DNA of 64,000 bases from Scytonema sp. UIC 10036. GTDB lineage: Bacteria > Cyanobacteriota > Cyanobacteriia > Cyanobacteriales > Nostocaceae. The stretch's first letter is position 1. Each line of letters opens with the position of its first letter. Shown piece after piece: positions 1 through 8,842 of this stretch. The notes beneath the pieces were generated by a model, which saw nothing but the letters and a program-made list of their open reading frames with translations, was not told the DNA's origin and searched no databases. The stretch spans positions 1 to 64,000 of the forward strand of contig NZ_WJFC01000012.1 in NCBI RefSeq assembly GCF_009725235.1, read 5' to 3'. The position numbers and the translations under genes are program-made.

Positions 1-2
1 AG

Positions 3-383
3 TTATTTAGTTTTTTTCTTACACTGTCGGGATTATTTTTACTAACTTCGCAAGTCGCTTTATGTCAAAATATGTCTAAAAGTTCTCCAGTTCAGTCGCT
101 CTCAAATTCCAATTTTTTTAAACCTCCTGTTTGCTATATGCAAACCAAAAAAGGTAATTTGTTGGACTTAAGTAAAATCTGTGGAGTTTCAAACAACCTT
201 GAAAAAACACATCATATCTCCATAGAAACAAACAATATAAAAGAGTCTGTGCAAGTTATTTATGAAAACTATGATGGAAAATTACCTGACGAAGCAACTT
301 TGAAAAAACTAATTTGTGGTAACAAAGAAAATTGCAATGGCAAATTTATAGGTGATGTATCTGTTGTTAAAGAATTTGAGTGA
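3..383 (+). CDS. small secreted protein, 5' end beyond the window
   Basis: The reading frame is open from base 3 to the stop at 381-383, so the gene most likely begins before the window. An internal ATG at 72 would give 103 residues, but the codons before it read as a strongly hydrophobic stretch (LFSFFLTLSGLFLLTS then QVALCQN), which resembles a signal peptide h-region and cleavage site. The mature part has a CYMQTKKGNLLDLSKICG-like segment with paired cysteines. I associate this layout with small exported cyanobacterial proteins of unknown function, but I could not confirm a family. Two more cysteines lie near the C-terminus (CGNKENC). No function is assigned. Export is inferred from the N-terminal hydrophobicity alone. 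Confidence 0.5.
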   Translation, partial: LFSFFLTLSGLFLLTSQVALCQNMSKSSPVQSLSNSNFFKPPVCYMQTKKGNLLDLSKICGVSNNLEKTHHISIETNNIKESVQVIYENYDGKLPDEATLKKLICGNKENCNGKFIGDVSVVKEFE

Positions 384-712
384 GGCAGTTGAGCGCGTCT
401 TCCCTATTCTTCAATTATCCTCAAAATTTTCTAAACTTCAAAAAATTATCAGTCACCTCAATAGTTCAATTTTTATTGAACTAAAAAACCCTAATTTCTA
501 TTTTCTTCTGCCTAGAGTGACAAAAGAGGGTTCAAGTCGGAGGTTTGAAGTCTCTTAATTAGACTACTTTCTCCTTCTGCCCTCTGCCTTAACAGCCATC
601 ACCAAAAGTGCGGAAGATTCCAAAGTTTTTTGCTCTCCTAAGCGATACTCTGTTTTTGTTTCTAAATCGCAAAAGTTAATAACTCTATAGATCCCTGAAT
701 TCTTATACTCAA
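384..712. other. intergenic, no gene seen
   Basis: This A/T-rich stretch lies between convergent genes. A 68-codon frame here (352-558) overlaps the upstream gene and has no recognisable protein character. A pyrimidine-rich run near 570-590 resembles the low-complexity filler common in cyanobacterial spacers. No convincing terminator with a T-tract was seen. Confidence 0.5.
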
Positions 713-1471
713 TCACGTCAAGTCAGTACAAGCTTGGGATAGTGCTATGTAATCCATTCGTTCTAAATCATCACGTTTAAGCCAACTAGTAACGGTATAT
801 TTTTTTTCACCTTTAAATCTATTTAGCAAATAAAAATCAATAACTAAAACATCTTGCTCTTGCAAAAACTTGTTAGTAAAGGCATAGGGGTCTTGGATTT
901 GATAGGCTTTTAGTTGACGAAGATGCGAGCGAAATTGACAGACACCGTTTTCCGATCTGTACTCATCTTCATCTCTATTATTAGGGAATTTTATTACTAA
1001 ATCATAATCTCCTTGCTCAGCATAAAGCCTTTCTATTGATTGACCACTGTTATATAAATGATATCCAATATAACAGCCAACATCACTAGTGATAAAATAG
1101 ATAGATGTTGTATGTAACCAGAGAGACATTGATTTGGCAGTTTCTTCGGACAGAGAAATTATATTATTTTGTAGTAATATGAATGGACTAATGATAGTCC
1201 AAGAGTGTTTCCGAAGTTGAAACATTAAAAAACTAGGTCGATCTACAATTTCAATTTCTCGTTCGTATACATCACGTTCCCAATTAGTTACCTGTTTCAT
1301 CTGACAAACAGCTTGACCAACTTGCTCAATTGGTGCTTTAACAAGAACAAAGAGACCATTAAAATCATAGGTCATAATTCCTCTTCTGTTCTCTAGGGAA
1401 ACATTTGATATATTACTGCTGTTTGAACTTTGCGATTTATCAAAATCATCACCAAAAACTTTGTTTGACAT
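713..1471 (-). CDS. hypothetical protein, member of a local paralogue family
   Basis: This is a 252-residue protein I do not recognise. It starts at an ATG at 1471 and has no signal peptide or membrane segment. It is rich in aromatic and charged residues, which suggests a soluble cytoplasmic protein. Two recognisable landmarks are the block PIEQVGQAV...WERDVYEREIE near residues 48-75 and the tail ERMDYIALSQA near the C-terminus. Both blocks recur on the opposite strand in two decayed copies at 1560-1762 and 2082-2344, so this is the intact member of a small local family. The multiplicity beside a duplicated glycosyltransferase end points to segmental duplication. No neighbour gives a functional hint. 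Confidence 0.6.
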   Translation of the reverse strand: MSNKVFGDDFDKSQSSNSSNISNVSLENRRGIMTYDFNGLFVLVKAPIEQVGQAVCQMKQVTNWERDVYEREIEIVDRPSFLMFQLRKHSWTIISPFILLQNNIISLSEETAKSMSLWLHTTSIYFITSDVGCYIGYHLYNSGQSIERLYAEQGDYDLVIKFPNNRDEDEYRSENGVCQFRSHLRQLKAYQIQDPYAFTNKFLQEQDVLVIDFYLLNRFKGEKKYTVTSWLKRDDLERMDYIALSQACTDLT

Positions 1472-1559
1472 AATACCTTAATCCACCTTAGACTTCTATG
1501 ATATATTTATTATAATTATACTAAAAATTCATGTAATACATCCTTGATCCCCAAGGGTT

Positions 1560-1762
1560 TGGTGCAGAACATTGGGTAACATCTGACCCCTTAAATTACA
1601 CTATCCGCTTTGAAAACGACCCAATTTTTGCGAGAGCAAGATGCCTATGCTCCCGGCATTTCTTGGATAAGGGACTTTGGAGTTGGTCAGAAGGTTACTG
1701 TACGGGTATCAGGTCTTGAACGTAACGATTTTGAACGCATGGACTATATAGCACTAATTTGA
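1560..1762 (+). pseudogene. C-terminal relic of a paralogue of the 713-1471 gene
   Basis: From 1622 the frame reads QFLREQDAYAPG, then later LERNDFERMDYIALI and a stop at 1760-1762. This aligns with the end of the intact gene (FLQEQDVLV..., LKRDDLERMDYIALSQA). Upstream of 1622 similarity continues weakly in another frame (TSDPLNYTIRFEND), so there has been at least one frameshift, and no start codon or N-terminal part is present. It is the tail of a lost gene on the opposite strand to its intact relative. Confidence 0.65.
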
Positions 1763-1935
1763 TGTGTCTCTCAATTTGATGTCATGGGTTTGAAAAGGAA
1801 CAATAAAAGTTAACAGGAAGTACATTTGCACTTACACTTTTGGACGCAAGCTGTACCGTCCCACAATCTCCACGTCTAATTCATAACGCTCGTTCAGCCC
1901 CCAACGCACTAGAGCAAAGTTTATCGCATCCCTTG
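1740..1935. repeat. 196-bp direct duplication, copy 1, carrying the 3' end of a glycosyltransferase
   Basis: This segment matches 2322-2517 without gaps and with about a dozen mismatches. It begins at TGGACTATATAGCAC in the tail of the decayed paralogue and ends inside a minus-strand copy of the last 35 or so codons of the glycosyltransferase at 2414-3172 (ending ...GRYSLRPKV). The rest of the second glycosyltransferase copy is missing, so this is a truncated segmental duplicate. Confidence 0.8.
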
Positions 1936-2018
1936 TGACTTAAAAGATTAAGTGGCAGTTTTTAAAGCATAAAGTGGCAGAGCCAGGGGAGGTAGAACGC
2001 TTATTTTTGTGACTTAAA
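1933..2018. repeat. short relic bounded by a 12-bp direct repeat
   Basis: TTGTGACTTAAA occurs at 1933-1944 and again at 2007-2018. Between them AAGTGGCAG occurs twice. This could be the scar of an excised or decayed insertion that cut off the duplicated glycosyltransferase end, but no transposase sequence remains. Confidence 0.35.
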
Positions 2019-2081
2019 GGAAATGTTTGCCTATCTGAAAACCAAATTATGGTTCAAATCACACGTATCTTGGAGGTTTAA

Positions 2082-2344
2082 ATGAAAAATTTTGGCAGAT
2101 ACATAATAAATCAAGATGGCGTTTCTATAGAGCAGCGTCGAGGAACCGAAAACATTGACTTAAACGATTACCTAGTTCTTGTCCAATCACCCATTGAGCA
2201 AGTGGGACAAGCGTTTATCCAAATGGGACTGGTGGATCTTTGGGAGCGAGATGTATATGCACGCGAAATAGAACTTACAAACAAAAGGAGCTTTATCCTT
2301 TTTCAGTTTCAGAGACACCCGTGGACTATATAGCACTAATTTAA
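2082..2344 (+). pseudogene. internally deleted paralogue of the 713-1471 gene
   Basis: A GGAGG ribosome-binding site sits just before the ATG at 2082. The frame runs 83 codons with a good match to the N-terminal part of the intact gene (PIEQVGQAF...WERDVYAREIE...FQRHPWTI) and stops at 2331-2333. Immediately overlapping in another frame is the family's C-terminal end (VDYIALI, stop at 2342-2344). The middle of the gene is therefore missing, with the junction at TGGACTATA, a string present at both ends of the lost segment in this family. A short truncated protein could still be made. Confidence 0.65.
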
Positions 2345-2517
2345 TGTGTCTCTCAATTTGATGTCATGGGCTTGAAAAGGAACAACAAAAGTTAACAGGA
2401 AGTACATTTGCACTTACACTTTTGGACGCAAGCTATACCGCCCTACAATTTCCACGTCTAATTCATAACGCTCGTTCAGTCCCCGACGCAATAGGGCAAG
2501 GTTTATCGCATCCCTTG
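2322..2517. repeat. 196-bp direct duplication, copy 2
   Basis: This is the partner of 1740-1935. It covers the tail of the deleted paralogue and the true 3' end of the glycosyltransferase gene at 2414-3172. The two copies have the same length with no indels. Confidence 0.8.
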
Positions 2518-3172
2518 CTGCCAGAATTTGCTCAACTCGCTTTTGATGGGACGCACTCTCAGAGTGTCGCCGATAGTAGTAGAGGGGTTTTGCTAAGTGT
2601 TCTATCTTCGTCACTTCAGATAGTCGCAAACATAAGTCATAGTCTTGAGCTAGTTCAAATTGCTCGTTGATTCCGCCCACTTGCTCGTAAACAGATCGAC
2701 GCAGCAGTCGGAAGTGGAATATCATGAAATCAACCAACAATTGCTCTTTAGAATAGGGAATACGACAGCGCTGTCCGTATCCCATGATTTTGTTGCGTTC
2801 ATTGATGACCTGATAGTCGGTGTAGACTAGTCCCACTTCTTTTCGCGCATCAAGTATAGCCGTCGTTTCCTCTAGGGCAGTCGGTGCCAGTAAGTCATCA
2901 CTGTCTACCCACCCAAAGTAGGGACAAGTTGTTTGTGCGATCGCCGCCTTCAAAGATCGTGCTCGCCCTTGATGATCTGCTGCTACTACACGCACCCGTG
3001 GATCAATTTGAGCAAAATAACGAGCGATTTCAACAGAACGGTCAGTGGAACCATCATCCCAAATTAACAGTTCAAAGTCGGGGCAAGTTTGTATTAAGAC
3101 ACTCTTAATTGCGTCAGCAAGATAGCGCTCCCGATTGTACACCGTCATGATGATAGAAATCGATTTTTCCAT
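2414..3172 (-). CDS. family 2 glycosyltransferase
   Basis: This GT-A fold glycosyltransferase of about 252 residues probably transfers a sugar from a nucleotide donor onto a surface polysaccharide or lipid acceptor in the cytoplasm. The N-terminus has the GT2 signature ISIIMTVYNRERYLADAIKSV, then LLIWDDGSTD, and the metal-binding DxD region WVDSDDLL. A later block, LRRSVYEQVGGINEQFELAQDYDLCLRL, matches the usual acceptor-side motif. I chose the ATG at 3172 because MEKSISIIM is the normal family start; an in-frame TTG lies 21 bp upstream. Its 3' end is duplicated at 1828-1935. The acceptor cannot be predicted. Confidence 0.85.
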   Translation of the reverse strand: MEKSISIIMTVYNRERYLADAIKSVLIQTCPDFELLIWDDGSTDRSVEIARYFAQIDPRVRVVAADHQGRARSLKAAIAQTTCPYFGWVDSDDLLAPTALEETTAILDARKEVGLVYTDYQVINERNKIMGYGQRCRIPYSKEQLLVDFMIFHFRLLRRSVYEQVGGINEQFELAQDYDLCLRLSEVTKIEHLAKPLYYYRRHSESASHQKRVEQILAARDAINLALLRRGLNERYELDVEIVGRYSLRPKV

Positions 3173-3535
3173 AAAGTCTTTGCTAGGGTACAAACTTCGG
3201 CTTATTTGAAGCCCTATGTATATTTCATGACTTATTAAAGTGTTGGGATTTCAGACTGTAATTGTCTAAACATCAGATAACACATTATTTAGCTTTGTTA
3301 TATTTAACCCTGACTTTAGAGTTTATCAACACAATTACGCGGTCAATAACAGTAGTCTTACTTATTTGTCATCAAAGATTTAGTATCTCTTACGTAGAAG
3401 CCTCGTTGTTTTATCTAAAACAAGCAAGCCATTATGCAATTGGGAAGCAACGATTTCAAAGAACGAGCTTCCCAAGACTCAGTTGCTATTGCTCGCTGCG
3501 ATCAGAGCGAAAATACTTTAATCCAACTTGACTCC

Positions 3536-4105
3536 ATGCTCTCTCCTAACAAATTCTCATCTAAATATTTTTTCATCGGACTCACTGCCACAGGAAATTA
3601 TACGGCTGCTACTGCGATGCATATGCTGGGGTATAGAGCCGCGCACTTTCCGACCAGTCTTGCTTGGATTCCTGATTTTGATGTGTTAACTGATACCCCC
3701 GTCGCTTTTTGGTTTAGGCCAGGATTGCTACCTCTGGATGCTACTTTTGTCCTAACGGTAAGAGAAATTGAATCTTGGTTGGAGGCATGTCAAGTCTGGT
3801 TTGAGAGCAGACCACTTAGTACGCTTGACCCTTTTACACAACAAGTTCGTTGGTATCTGTATGGTGGACTCACATTTGAGCGAGAGCGTTTTATCAATTG
3901 CTACTGGAATCACTTAGAACAGGCAAGAAAATTAGCTCAAAAGTATGGTTTGAACCTGGTTGAGTGGAATCTGGTTGAAAATCCCCAGTGGGATTTTTTG
4001 TGTAACCTAACTCTGCTAGATGTTCCATCACAACCGTTCCCTTTTAAGTTTGATAAACAATATAAAAGAGGGACTTGGCAGGGTGTCCTTAACACTACTC
4101 CATGA
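3536..4105 (+). CDS. sulfotransferase-like protein
   Basis: This protein of about 189 residues resembles the small sulfotransferase family. FFIGLTATGNYTAATAMHMLGYRAAHFP sits where the PAPS-binding loop of sulfotransferases (GxxKTGTTxL) is normally found, and FVLTVREIESWLEACQVWF matches the 3'-phosphate-binding region (LTVRdpxsW). The usual K-T/S-G-T-T residues of the loop are not kept: TATGNYTA replaces them, so catalysis by the standard mechanism is doubtful. I prefer the ATG at 3536 because similarity begins just after it. An in-frame ATG at 3434 would add 34 unconvincing residues. It could be a divergent or inactive member. Confidence 0.5.
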   Translation: MLSPNKFSSKYFFIGLTATGNYTAATAMHMLGYRAAHFPTSLAWIPDFDVLTDTPVAFWFRPGLLPLDATFVLTVREIESWLEACQVWFESRPLSTLDPFTQQVRWYLYGGLTFERERFINCYWNHLEQARKLAQKYGLNLVEWNLVENPQWDFLCNLTLLDVPSQPFPFKFDKQYKRGTWQGVLNTTP

Positions 4106-4526
4106 TGCATTGAAGACTTTACTCTTCATTAAATGCTTAACCATTTTCTCTCAACATCTACGTACTATTAAGTATCTATAGTTTTAATCATTTTAGTACT
4201 TAACAGGCAGGATATGTATCTTGTGGAAATCGAACTTTTAGGAGCTTAGATTTTATGCGATCGCGTAGCGTCTCCAAAGGAGAATCGCTAAAAACTACAC
4301 CTAAAAATTTAGCCTGAAATAGGCGTTTTAACTTAAGCATATAATTCTGTTTTTGTCAACCGTTATGACTTGATCGGCGCTCTAGTGGGCATTGAAAAAC
4401 TCAGATCCCCAACTTCATTAAGGATACTGTTGGCGAATGATGGATCTGACCCCTCACCGCAACGATTTTGCGTCATTTTAGGCGATTGTAGAGACGCGAT
4501 TAACCCTTGTCTCTACGCAAGATTTG
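4106..4526. other. intergenic with a short interspersed hairpin repeat
   Basis: No gene was seen. Around 4255-4293 is GCGATCGCGTAGCGTCTCC followed by AAAGGAGAATCGC, a cyanobacterial interspersed repeat able to fold (TCTCC/GGAGA with outer GCGAT/ATCGC). The remainder is A/T-rich spacer between convergent genes. Confidence 0.55.
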
Positions 4527-7208
4527 CTATTCTGTAACCTCATTCACAGGAAATCTATCAATCAATTGCGTTGCGCGATTGGCATTACGACGCAAGGTGT
4601 CTGACAAATGGGGTACGTGAGGAATTTGTGAGAGTAAATCTAAAGTCCGGCGTAAAATTCTGACTACGTCGCCTTCATCTAAACTTGTGCTATCGCACAA
4701 TTCTACCCAATCCATTCCCAATGCCCACTGTTCTACTAAAGAAACCAAATTGATATATTTAGTCTCCAAACCCACAGGTAGTGCTACGCCATGGCGGTAT
4801 TGCACTTTAAGTACGGAACGACGAATTTTTTGCAGTCTTGTCCAAGCCTCATCCACGTTGGAGGAGATCTCAAAGTTAACTTTGCTGTCTGGACGTGGTG
4901 ATTCGGTAACTAATGCTGCTACTGTCGCTGCTAAATGTTGCGGATCTAAGTTATCTAGTTCCTTACTAGCAAGTACCAAGCCCAACCACAATTCATTTTC
5001 TCCTCGAAGGGCTGCAGCACTCTGTCCCAATTCTGTGGGAACTAAATCAACCAAACATTCAAAGTGCTGTAGAATTTCAATTAAATTCAGAAATTCCTCC
5101 CAATGGCGCTGGGATTCTTGCTCAACTTGCGATCGCAATTCCTGAATTTCTTCTTTCAATTCAGCCGCACGTGCTTTGCGTTTGGAAAGATTGCTTGCAT
5201 TCCCAGCTTGATGCAAGGGATGAGCCTCTAATTGCTGCTGTACCGAAACGAGACGGCTCAATTGTTCTGCTACTTCTGGAGCCATGTATTCAGTTCCACT
5301 GGGATCGGGAATTTGTTGGGCTATGACTGCTGTTTCCCGATTACCTGCAAGTGTTTGTCCCCGTTTCAAAGGCATCTCTGGTGGTGGCAGTAAATCGGCT
5401 GGCACTTCTACTCTGGGTAATTCTGCATGCAAATCCAACACATCGGAGCTTGTCACGACATACCACCGATTGTCTCGCCCCAAACAAACTAGATAACGCG
5501 TTTGAGAAGGACCTGGTGTTTTCCCCACCAACATAGCTGGAATTGGTGCGGGCATTGTAAAGTTTTTACTCTTGAGACTCAAAAGCGTTCCCGATACGGC
5601 AAAATCTAACATCATTGCCAATTCTTCTTGACGGGTTTCTTGAGCTTGCTCTTGCAGCGTTTTCAATAACTGACGTTCTACTCGCAAGCGTTGCCGCAAT
5701 TTTTCATACACAGCCAGTTCACCTTCGTCAATCGCTTCAATCTGCGCTTCAAGATCGCCTAATTGTGTTTCCAAATAGTCTATATACTCATACTGCGGTT
5801 TGAGATGGAGGTTTGCCAAGTATTGCCCAAAACTGCGTTCTATCAGTTCTCTGGATTGTTCAAGCGTATGAGTTTGCAGTAGGTTTAACACCATGCCGTA
5901 ACTTGGTGTAAACTGACTGACTAGGGGATCTGGTTTCGATGTGGCTAAATATGCTGCTTCCTTTGCTCCTTCAAAAGGAGTTTGCAGCGTCACCACATGA
6001 CCCCGTTCATCCATCCCCCGACGACCTGCTCTTCCTGCCATTTGCAGAAACTCGGAAGCGTTCAACAAGCGATGTCCTGTATCGGTACGCTTGGATAAGG
6101 TAGAAATGACTGTCGTTCTAGCAGGCATATTAATCCCTGCCGCCAAGGTTTCAGTAGCAAATACAACTTTAATCAGCCCTTGCTGAAAGAGTTCTTCTAC
6201 CAGTACTTTCCAAGCAGGTAATATCCCCGCATGGTGTGCGGCAATACCTCGGTACAGCGGTCCAACGTGTCCGGAACGACCTGCATCTGGATTGCGTGTT
6301 AAAAATTCGTCAATTTGCCTGCGTAACTGTTGCGCTTCTTCTCTGTTCACAAGCCAGAGATCGCCGACTTCTCCCACTGCTTTATCACAACCCCGGCGAC
6401 TGAAGATAAAGTAAATAGCTGGTAACATATCCCGTTCGTGGAGTTCGCTCAGAACGTGAATGATTTCAGGTGCTTCAGCTCTTACATTTTTGCCTTTTTC
6501 TTTGTCGCCCTTTTTCTTTTTCTTAAGGAGGCGGGAGTTAATTTTGGTTTTGTCGTCATTCAACAGAGGAAACAGCCCTTTGGTTGTCCCAAAGTGAAAT
6601 TCTAACGGGACAGGTCGAAAATCAGAGTAAATCAAGTCTGTGGGACCGTGGACTTGATTTAACCAGTCAGTCAGTTCATCACTATTGGCAACTGTTGCTG
6701 ACAGGGCTACAAGTTGAACTGTTCGAGGACAATATATGATAGATTCTTCCCAAACGGTTCCGCGTTGGCGATCGTTCATATAATGGCACTCGTCAAGCAC
6801 CACTGCCTCAACATCCGCTAAGGAAATTCCAACTTGCCCGATAGGCGTTCCATAGAGCATATTGCGAAAAATTTCGGTGGTCATAACCAATATCGATGCA
6901 TCACGGTTGATGGAGGCGTCTCCTGTCAACAGCCCGACATTGTCAAAACCAAATTTTTCACGAAAGTCTCGCAGTTTCTGATTTGAGAGTGCTTTGAGAG
7001 GAGTTGTATAGAAAACTCGCTTTCCTCGCGACAGGGCGCGATAAATACCATATTCCCCTATTAATGTTTTACCTGAACCAGTGGGCGCACACACAACTAC
7101 GGAGCGTCCGGCGTTCAGAGAGGCGATCGCATCCTTTTGGAACCGATCCAGTTCAAAAGGGAATATCGAACTTGGGTCAACTTCAGGAGACAGCGCAGGA
7201 TAGTTCAC
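4527..7208 (-). CDS. Ski2/Mtr4-like DExH-box RNA helicase
   Basis: This 893-residue superfamily 2 helicase is probably involved in RNA processing or decay; its relatives include plant chloroplast ISE2. Helicase motifs appear in order: Q-like FELDRFQKDAI, Walker A CAPTGSGKTLIGEY (about 38-51), TTPLKALSNQK, DECH box LDECHYMNDRQRG, motif III ALSATVANS, FATETLAAGINMPARTTV (motif V) and QMAGRAGRRGMD (motif VI). A lysine-rich loop (LLKKKKKGDKEKGK) lies in the linker. The C-terminal third, from about residue 700, matches the DSHCT region (LDEGDVVRILRRTLDLLSQI). Translation appears to start at a GTG (7206-7208), as no in-frame ATG lies just upstream. It is transcribed alone on the minus strand. Confidence 0.9.
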   Translation of the reverse strand: MNYPALSPEVDPSSIFPFELDRFQKDAIASLNAGRSVVVCAPTGSGKTLIGEYGIYRALSRGKRVFYTTPLKALSNQKLRDFREKFGFDNVGLLTGDASINRDASILVMTTEIFRNMLYGTPIGQVGISLADVEAVVLDECHYMNDRQRGTVWEESIIYCPRTVQLVALSATVANSDELTDWLNQVHGPTDLIYSDFRPVPLEFHFGTTKGLFPLLNDDKTKINSRLLKKKKKGDKEKGKNVRAEAPEIIHVLSELHERDMLPAIYFIFSRRGCDKAVGEVGDLWLVNREEAQQLRRQIDEFLTRNPDAGRSGHVGPLYRGIAAHHAGILPAWKVLVEELFQQGLIKVVFATETLAAGINMPARTTVISTLSKRTDTGHRLLNASEFLQMAGRAGRRGMDERGHVVTLQTPFEGAKEAAYLATSKPDPLVSQFTPSYGMVLNLLQTHTLEQSRELIERSFGQYLANLHLKPQYEYIDYLETQLGDLEAQIEAIDEGELAVYEKLRQRLRVERQLLKTLQEQAQETRQEELAMMLDFAVSGTLLSLKSKNFTMPAPIPAMLVGKTPGPSQTRYLVCLGRDNRWYVVTSSDVLDLHAELPRVEVPADLLPPPEMPLKRGQTLAGNRETAVIAQQIPDPSGTEYMAPEVAEQLSRLVSVQQQLEAHPLHQAGNASNLSKRKARAAELKEEIQELRSQVEQESQRHWEEFLNLIEILQHFECLVDLVPTELGQSAAALRGENELWLGLVLASKELDNLDPQHLAATVAALVTESPRPDSKVNFEISSNVDEAWTRLQKIRRSVLKVQYRHGVALPVGLETKYINLVSLVEQWALGMDWVELCDSTSLDEGDVVRILRRTLDLLSQIPHVPHLSDTLRRNANRATQLIDRFPVNEVTE

Positions 7209-7269
7209 TCAATCTTAATTGCAACCATATTATTTACTATATTAACCAGTCTTTTGTCAACTTAGACGA

Positions 7270-7350
7270 TTGTTAATTGCTAATTGCTAATTGCTAATTG
7301 CTAATTCTTAATTTAAGATGAGCCATTAGCCATTAGCCATTAGCCATTAG
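7270..7350. repeat. short tandem heptanucleotide repeats
   Basis: About four to five copies of TTGCTAA are followed by about five copies of AGCCATT, lying between the helicase start and the proC stop. These are the STRR type of repeat typical of heterocyst-forming cyanobacteria. They are contiguous with no unique spacers, so they are not a CRISPR. Confidence 0.85.
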
Positions 7351-7353
7351 CGA

Positions 7354-8169
7354 TTAGCCACGACCCAATTCCTGAGATCTTGCTGTGGCTGCTTTGACTG
7401 CTTGAATTAAAGCCGAACGAAAAGAAGCTTGCTCTAGTTGAGCAATGCCAGCAATTGTTGTACCACCTGGACTGGTAACGCGATCTTTGAGTTCTGCTGG
7501 GTGAAGTTTTGTTTCGTGGAGAAGCTTTGCTGTTCCCAGTACAGTTTGTAGGGCGAGTTGGTTGGCAATTGCTCTTGGTAAACCTGAGAAGACTCCCCCA
7601 TCAGCAAGTGCTTCTACCATCAGCGCTACGTAAGCCGGACCCGATCCTGATAGTCCTGTGACTGCATCCATCAAGCTTTCTGAAACTTCTACGACTTCTC
7701 CTACTGCCGAAAAAAGTTTCTTTGCTATGTCTTGGTGATGTGCCTTGGTATATGCCCCCATACATATCGCAGTTATTCCTGCCCCTACAGTTGCAGGAGT
7801 GTTTGGCATCGCCCGTATGACGGGTGTGTGGGGAAAAGCTGCTTCTAATTGACTCAGAGTCACACCTGCCAAAATGGAAATGACTAAAGGTTTTGAACCT
7901 GTGGATATGACATCTGCTAATTCTTGAGCGATCGCACTAAATACCTGGGGCTTAACTGCCAGAAACAAGACTTCTGTCGCTTGTGTAAAAACCAGACGAT
8001 TATCTGGTGTCAAAGTCACACCGTACTCCTCCTGCAAGAAAACTTGCCGTGAGGGTTGTGGTTCGCTCACTATAACTTCTGATGGTTGGTATATTTTTCG
8101 AGCAATAAGACGGGATAACAGCGCTTCTCCCATTACCCCGCCGCCTATTAAGCCAAATTTAGTTGTCAT
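7354..8169 (-). CDS. proC: pyrroline-5-carboxylate reductase
   Basis: ProC catalyses the last step of proline synthesis, NAD(P)H-dependent reduction of 1-pyrroline-5-carboxylate in the cytoplasm. The protein has 271 residues, the usual length. The Rossmann dinucleotide loop is at the N-terminus (FGLIGGGVMGEALL), followed by LFLAVKPQ and VIRAMPNTPA. The C-terminal dimerisation and active-site block reads VTGLSGSGPAYV and DRVTSPGGTTIAGIAQLE. The ATG at 8169 fits the family start. It follows sepF, pipY and pipX on the same strand, an arrangement found in other cyanobacteria, although the 76-bp gap to sepF is filled with repeat DNA. I am confident of the identity. Confidence 0.96.
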   Translation of the reverse strand: MTTKFGLIGGGVMGEALLSRLIARKIYQPSEVIVSEPQPSRQVFLQEEYGVTLTPDNRLVFTQATEVLFLAVKPQVFSAIAQELADVISTGSKPLVISILAGVTLSQLEAAFPHTPVIRAMPNTPATVGAGITAICMGAYTKAHHQDIAKKLFSAVGEVVEVSESLMDAVTGLSGSGPAYVALMVEALADGGVFSGLPRAIANQLALQTVLGTAKLLHETKLHPAELKDRVTSPGGTTIAGIAQLEQASFRSALIQAVKAATARSQELGRG

Positions 8170-8201
8170 TTGTCATGTGTTATTTGTCATTTGTCATTTG
8201 T
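8166..8201. repeat. short tandem repeat (TTGTCAT type)
   Basis: Several copies of TTTGTCAT, partly degenerate, lie in the sepF-proC spacer and abut the proC start codon. The proC leader is therefore made of repeat DNA with no obvious Shine-Dalgarno sequence. Confidence 0.7.
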
Positions 8202-8245
8202 CTTTAAAATCAGGACAATTGACAAAGGACTAATGACTCATATAT

Positions 8246-8842
8246 TTACTGTGCTACCCGGTTGGCGTCATTGCCCCAATTTTGATTTGGGGTTGCCGTA
8301 GGACGTGGACGTGCAGGTGGTTGGGGAACTTCGTGCAGAACTCCCGATTGAGTGCTAACTTGAACGCAGCTGGGTGTAAACAAGAATATGCTTTCGCCGA
8401 TACGTTCTTGATGACCATCTAGCGCGTAAGTTCCACCTGCAACAAAATCTACTGCCCGTTGTGCCTGATCCGGATCCATAATTGTTAGATTTAACACAAC
8501 TGACTTACGCTCTCGCAATGCTTGAATCGCCTGGGGCATTTCTTCAAAGGTGCGTGGCTCTAGCACCAATACTTCCGAGATTCCGTTCATTGCTCCTGGC
8601 ATACCAATAACATTACTCATCGGCTTAGAACCTGCTGCTATATCATTCCCCATTGTAGGCACAGGTTCGCGCCATCGTCGATTAGTTGGTGTAGGTTCTT
8701 GTGGTGGTGTTTGTTGAGACGCATTTTGTTCTTGATACAGATTTTGGTAACTGTCTGTATCGTTGTCATCTTCTTCATAGTAGTACTCTACTGGCTCATT
8801 TAGACCGACGAAGTCTCTCAACTTGGAAAATATGTTGTTCAT
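8246..8842 (-). CDS. sepF: cell division protein SepF
   Basis: SepF is a membrane-associated FtsZ partner that links the Z-ring to the membrane at the division septum. The N-terminus ([14 protein letters not shown]) is the amphipathic membrane-binding helix. An acidic, Q/P-rich linker follows, then the conserved SepF core from about residue 90: [40 protein letters not shown] and the [20 protein letters not shown] block. I chose the ATG at 8842 because it has AGGAG about nine bases upstream; a TTG 21 bp further up is less likely. In cyanobacteria lacking FtsA, SepF is a main Z-ring tether. It lies in the pipX-pipY-sepF-proC block. Confidence 0.95.
   Translation of the reverse strand: MNNIFSKLRDFVGLNEPVEYYYEEDDNDTDSYQNLYQEQNASQQTPPQEPTPTNRRWREPVPTMGNDIAAGSKPMSNVIGMPGAMNGISEVLVLEPRTFEEMPQAIQALRERKSVVLNLTIMDPDQAQRAVDFVAGGTYALDGHQERIGESIFLFTPSCVQVSTQSGVLHEVPQPPARPRPTATPNQNWGNDANRVAQ

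Noticed and set aside
352..558. 68-codon frame after the first gene
   Set aside because: It overlaps the upstream gene, has no ribosome-binding site and shows no recognisable protein pattern.
3262..3531. 89-codon plus-strand frame before the sulfotransferase-like gene
   Set aside because: It overlaps the 5' extension of that gene in another frame and has no protein-like pattern.
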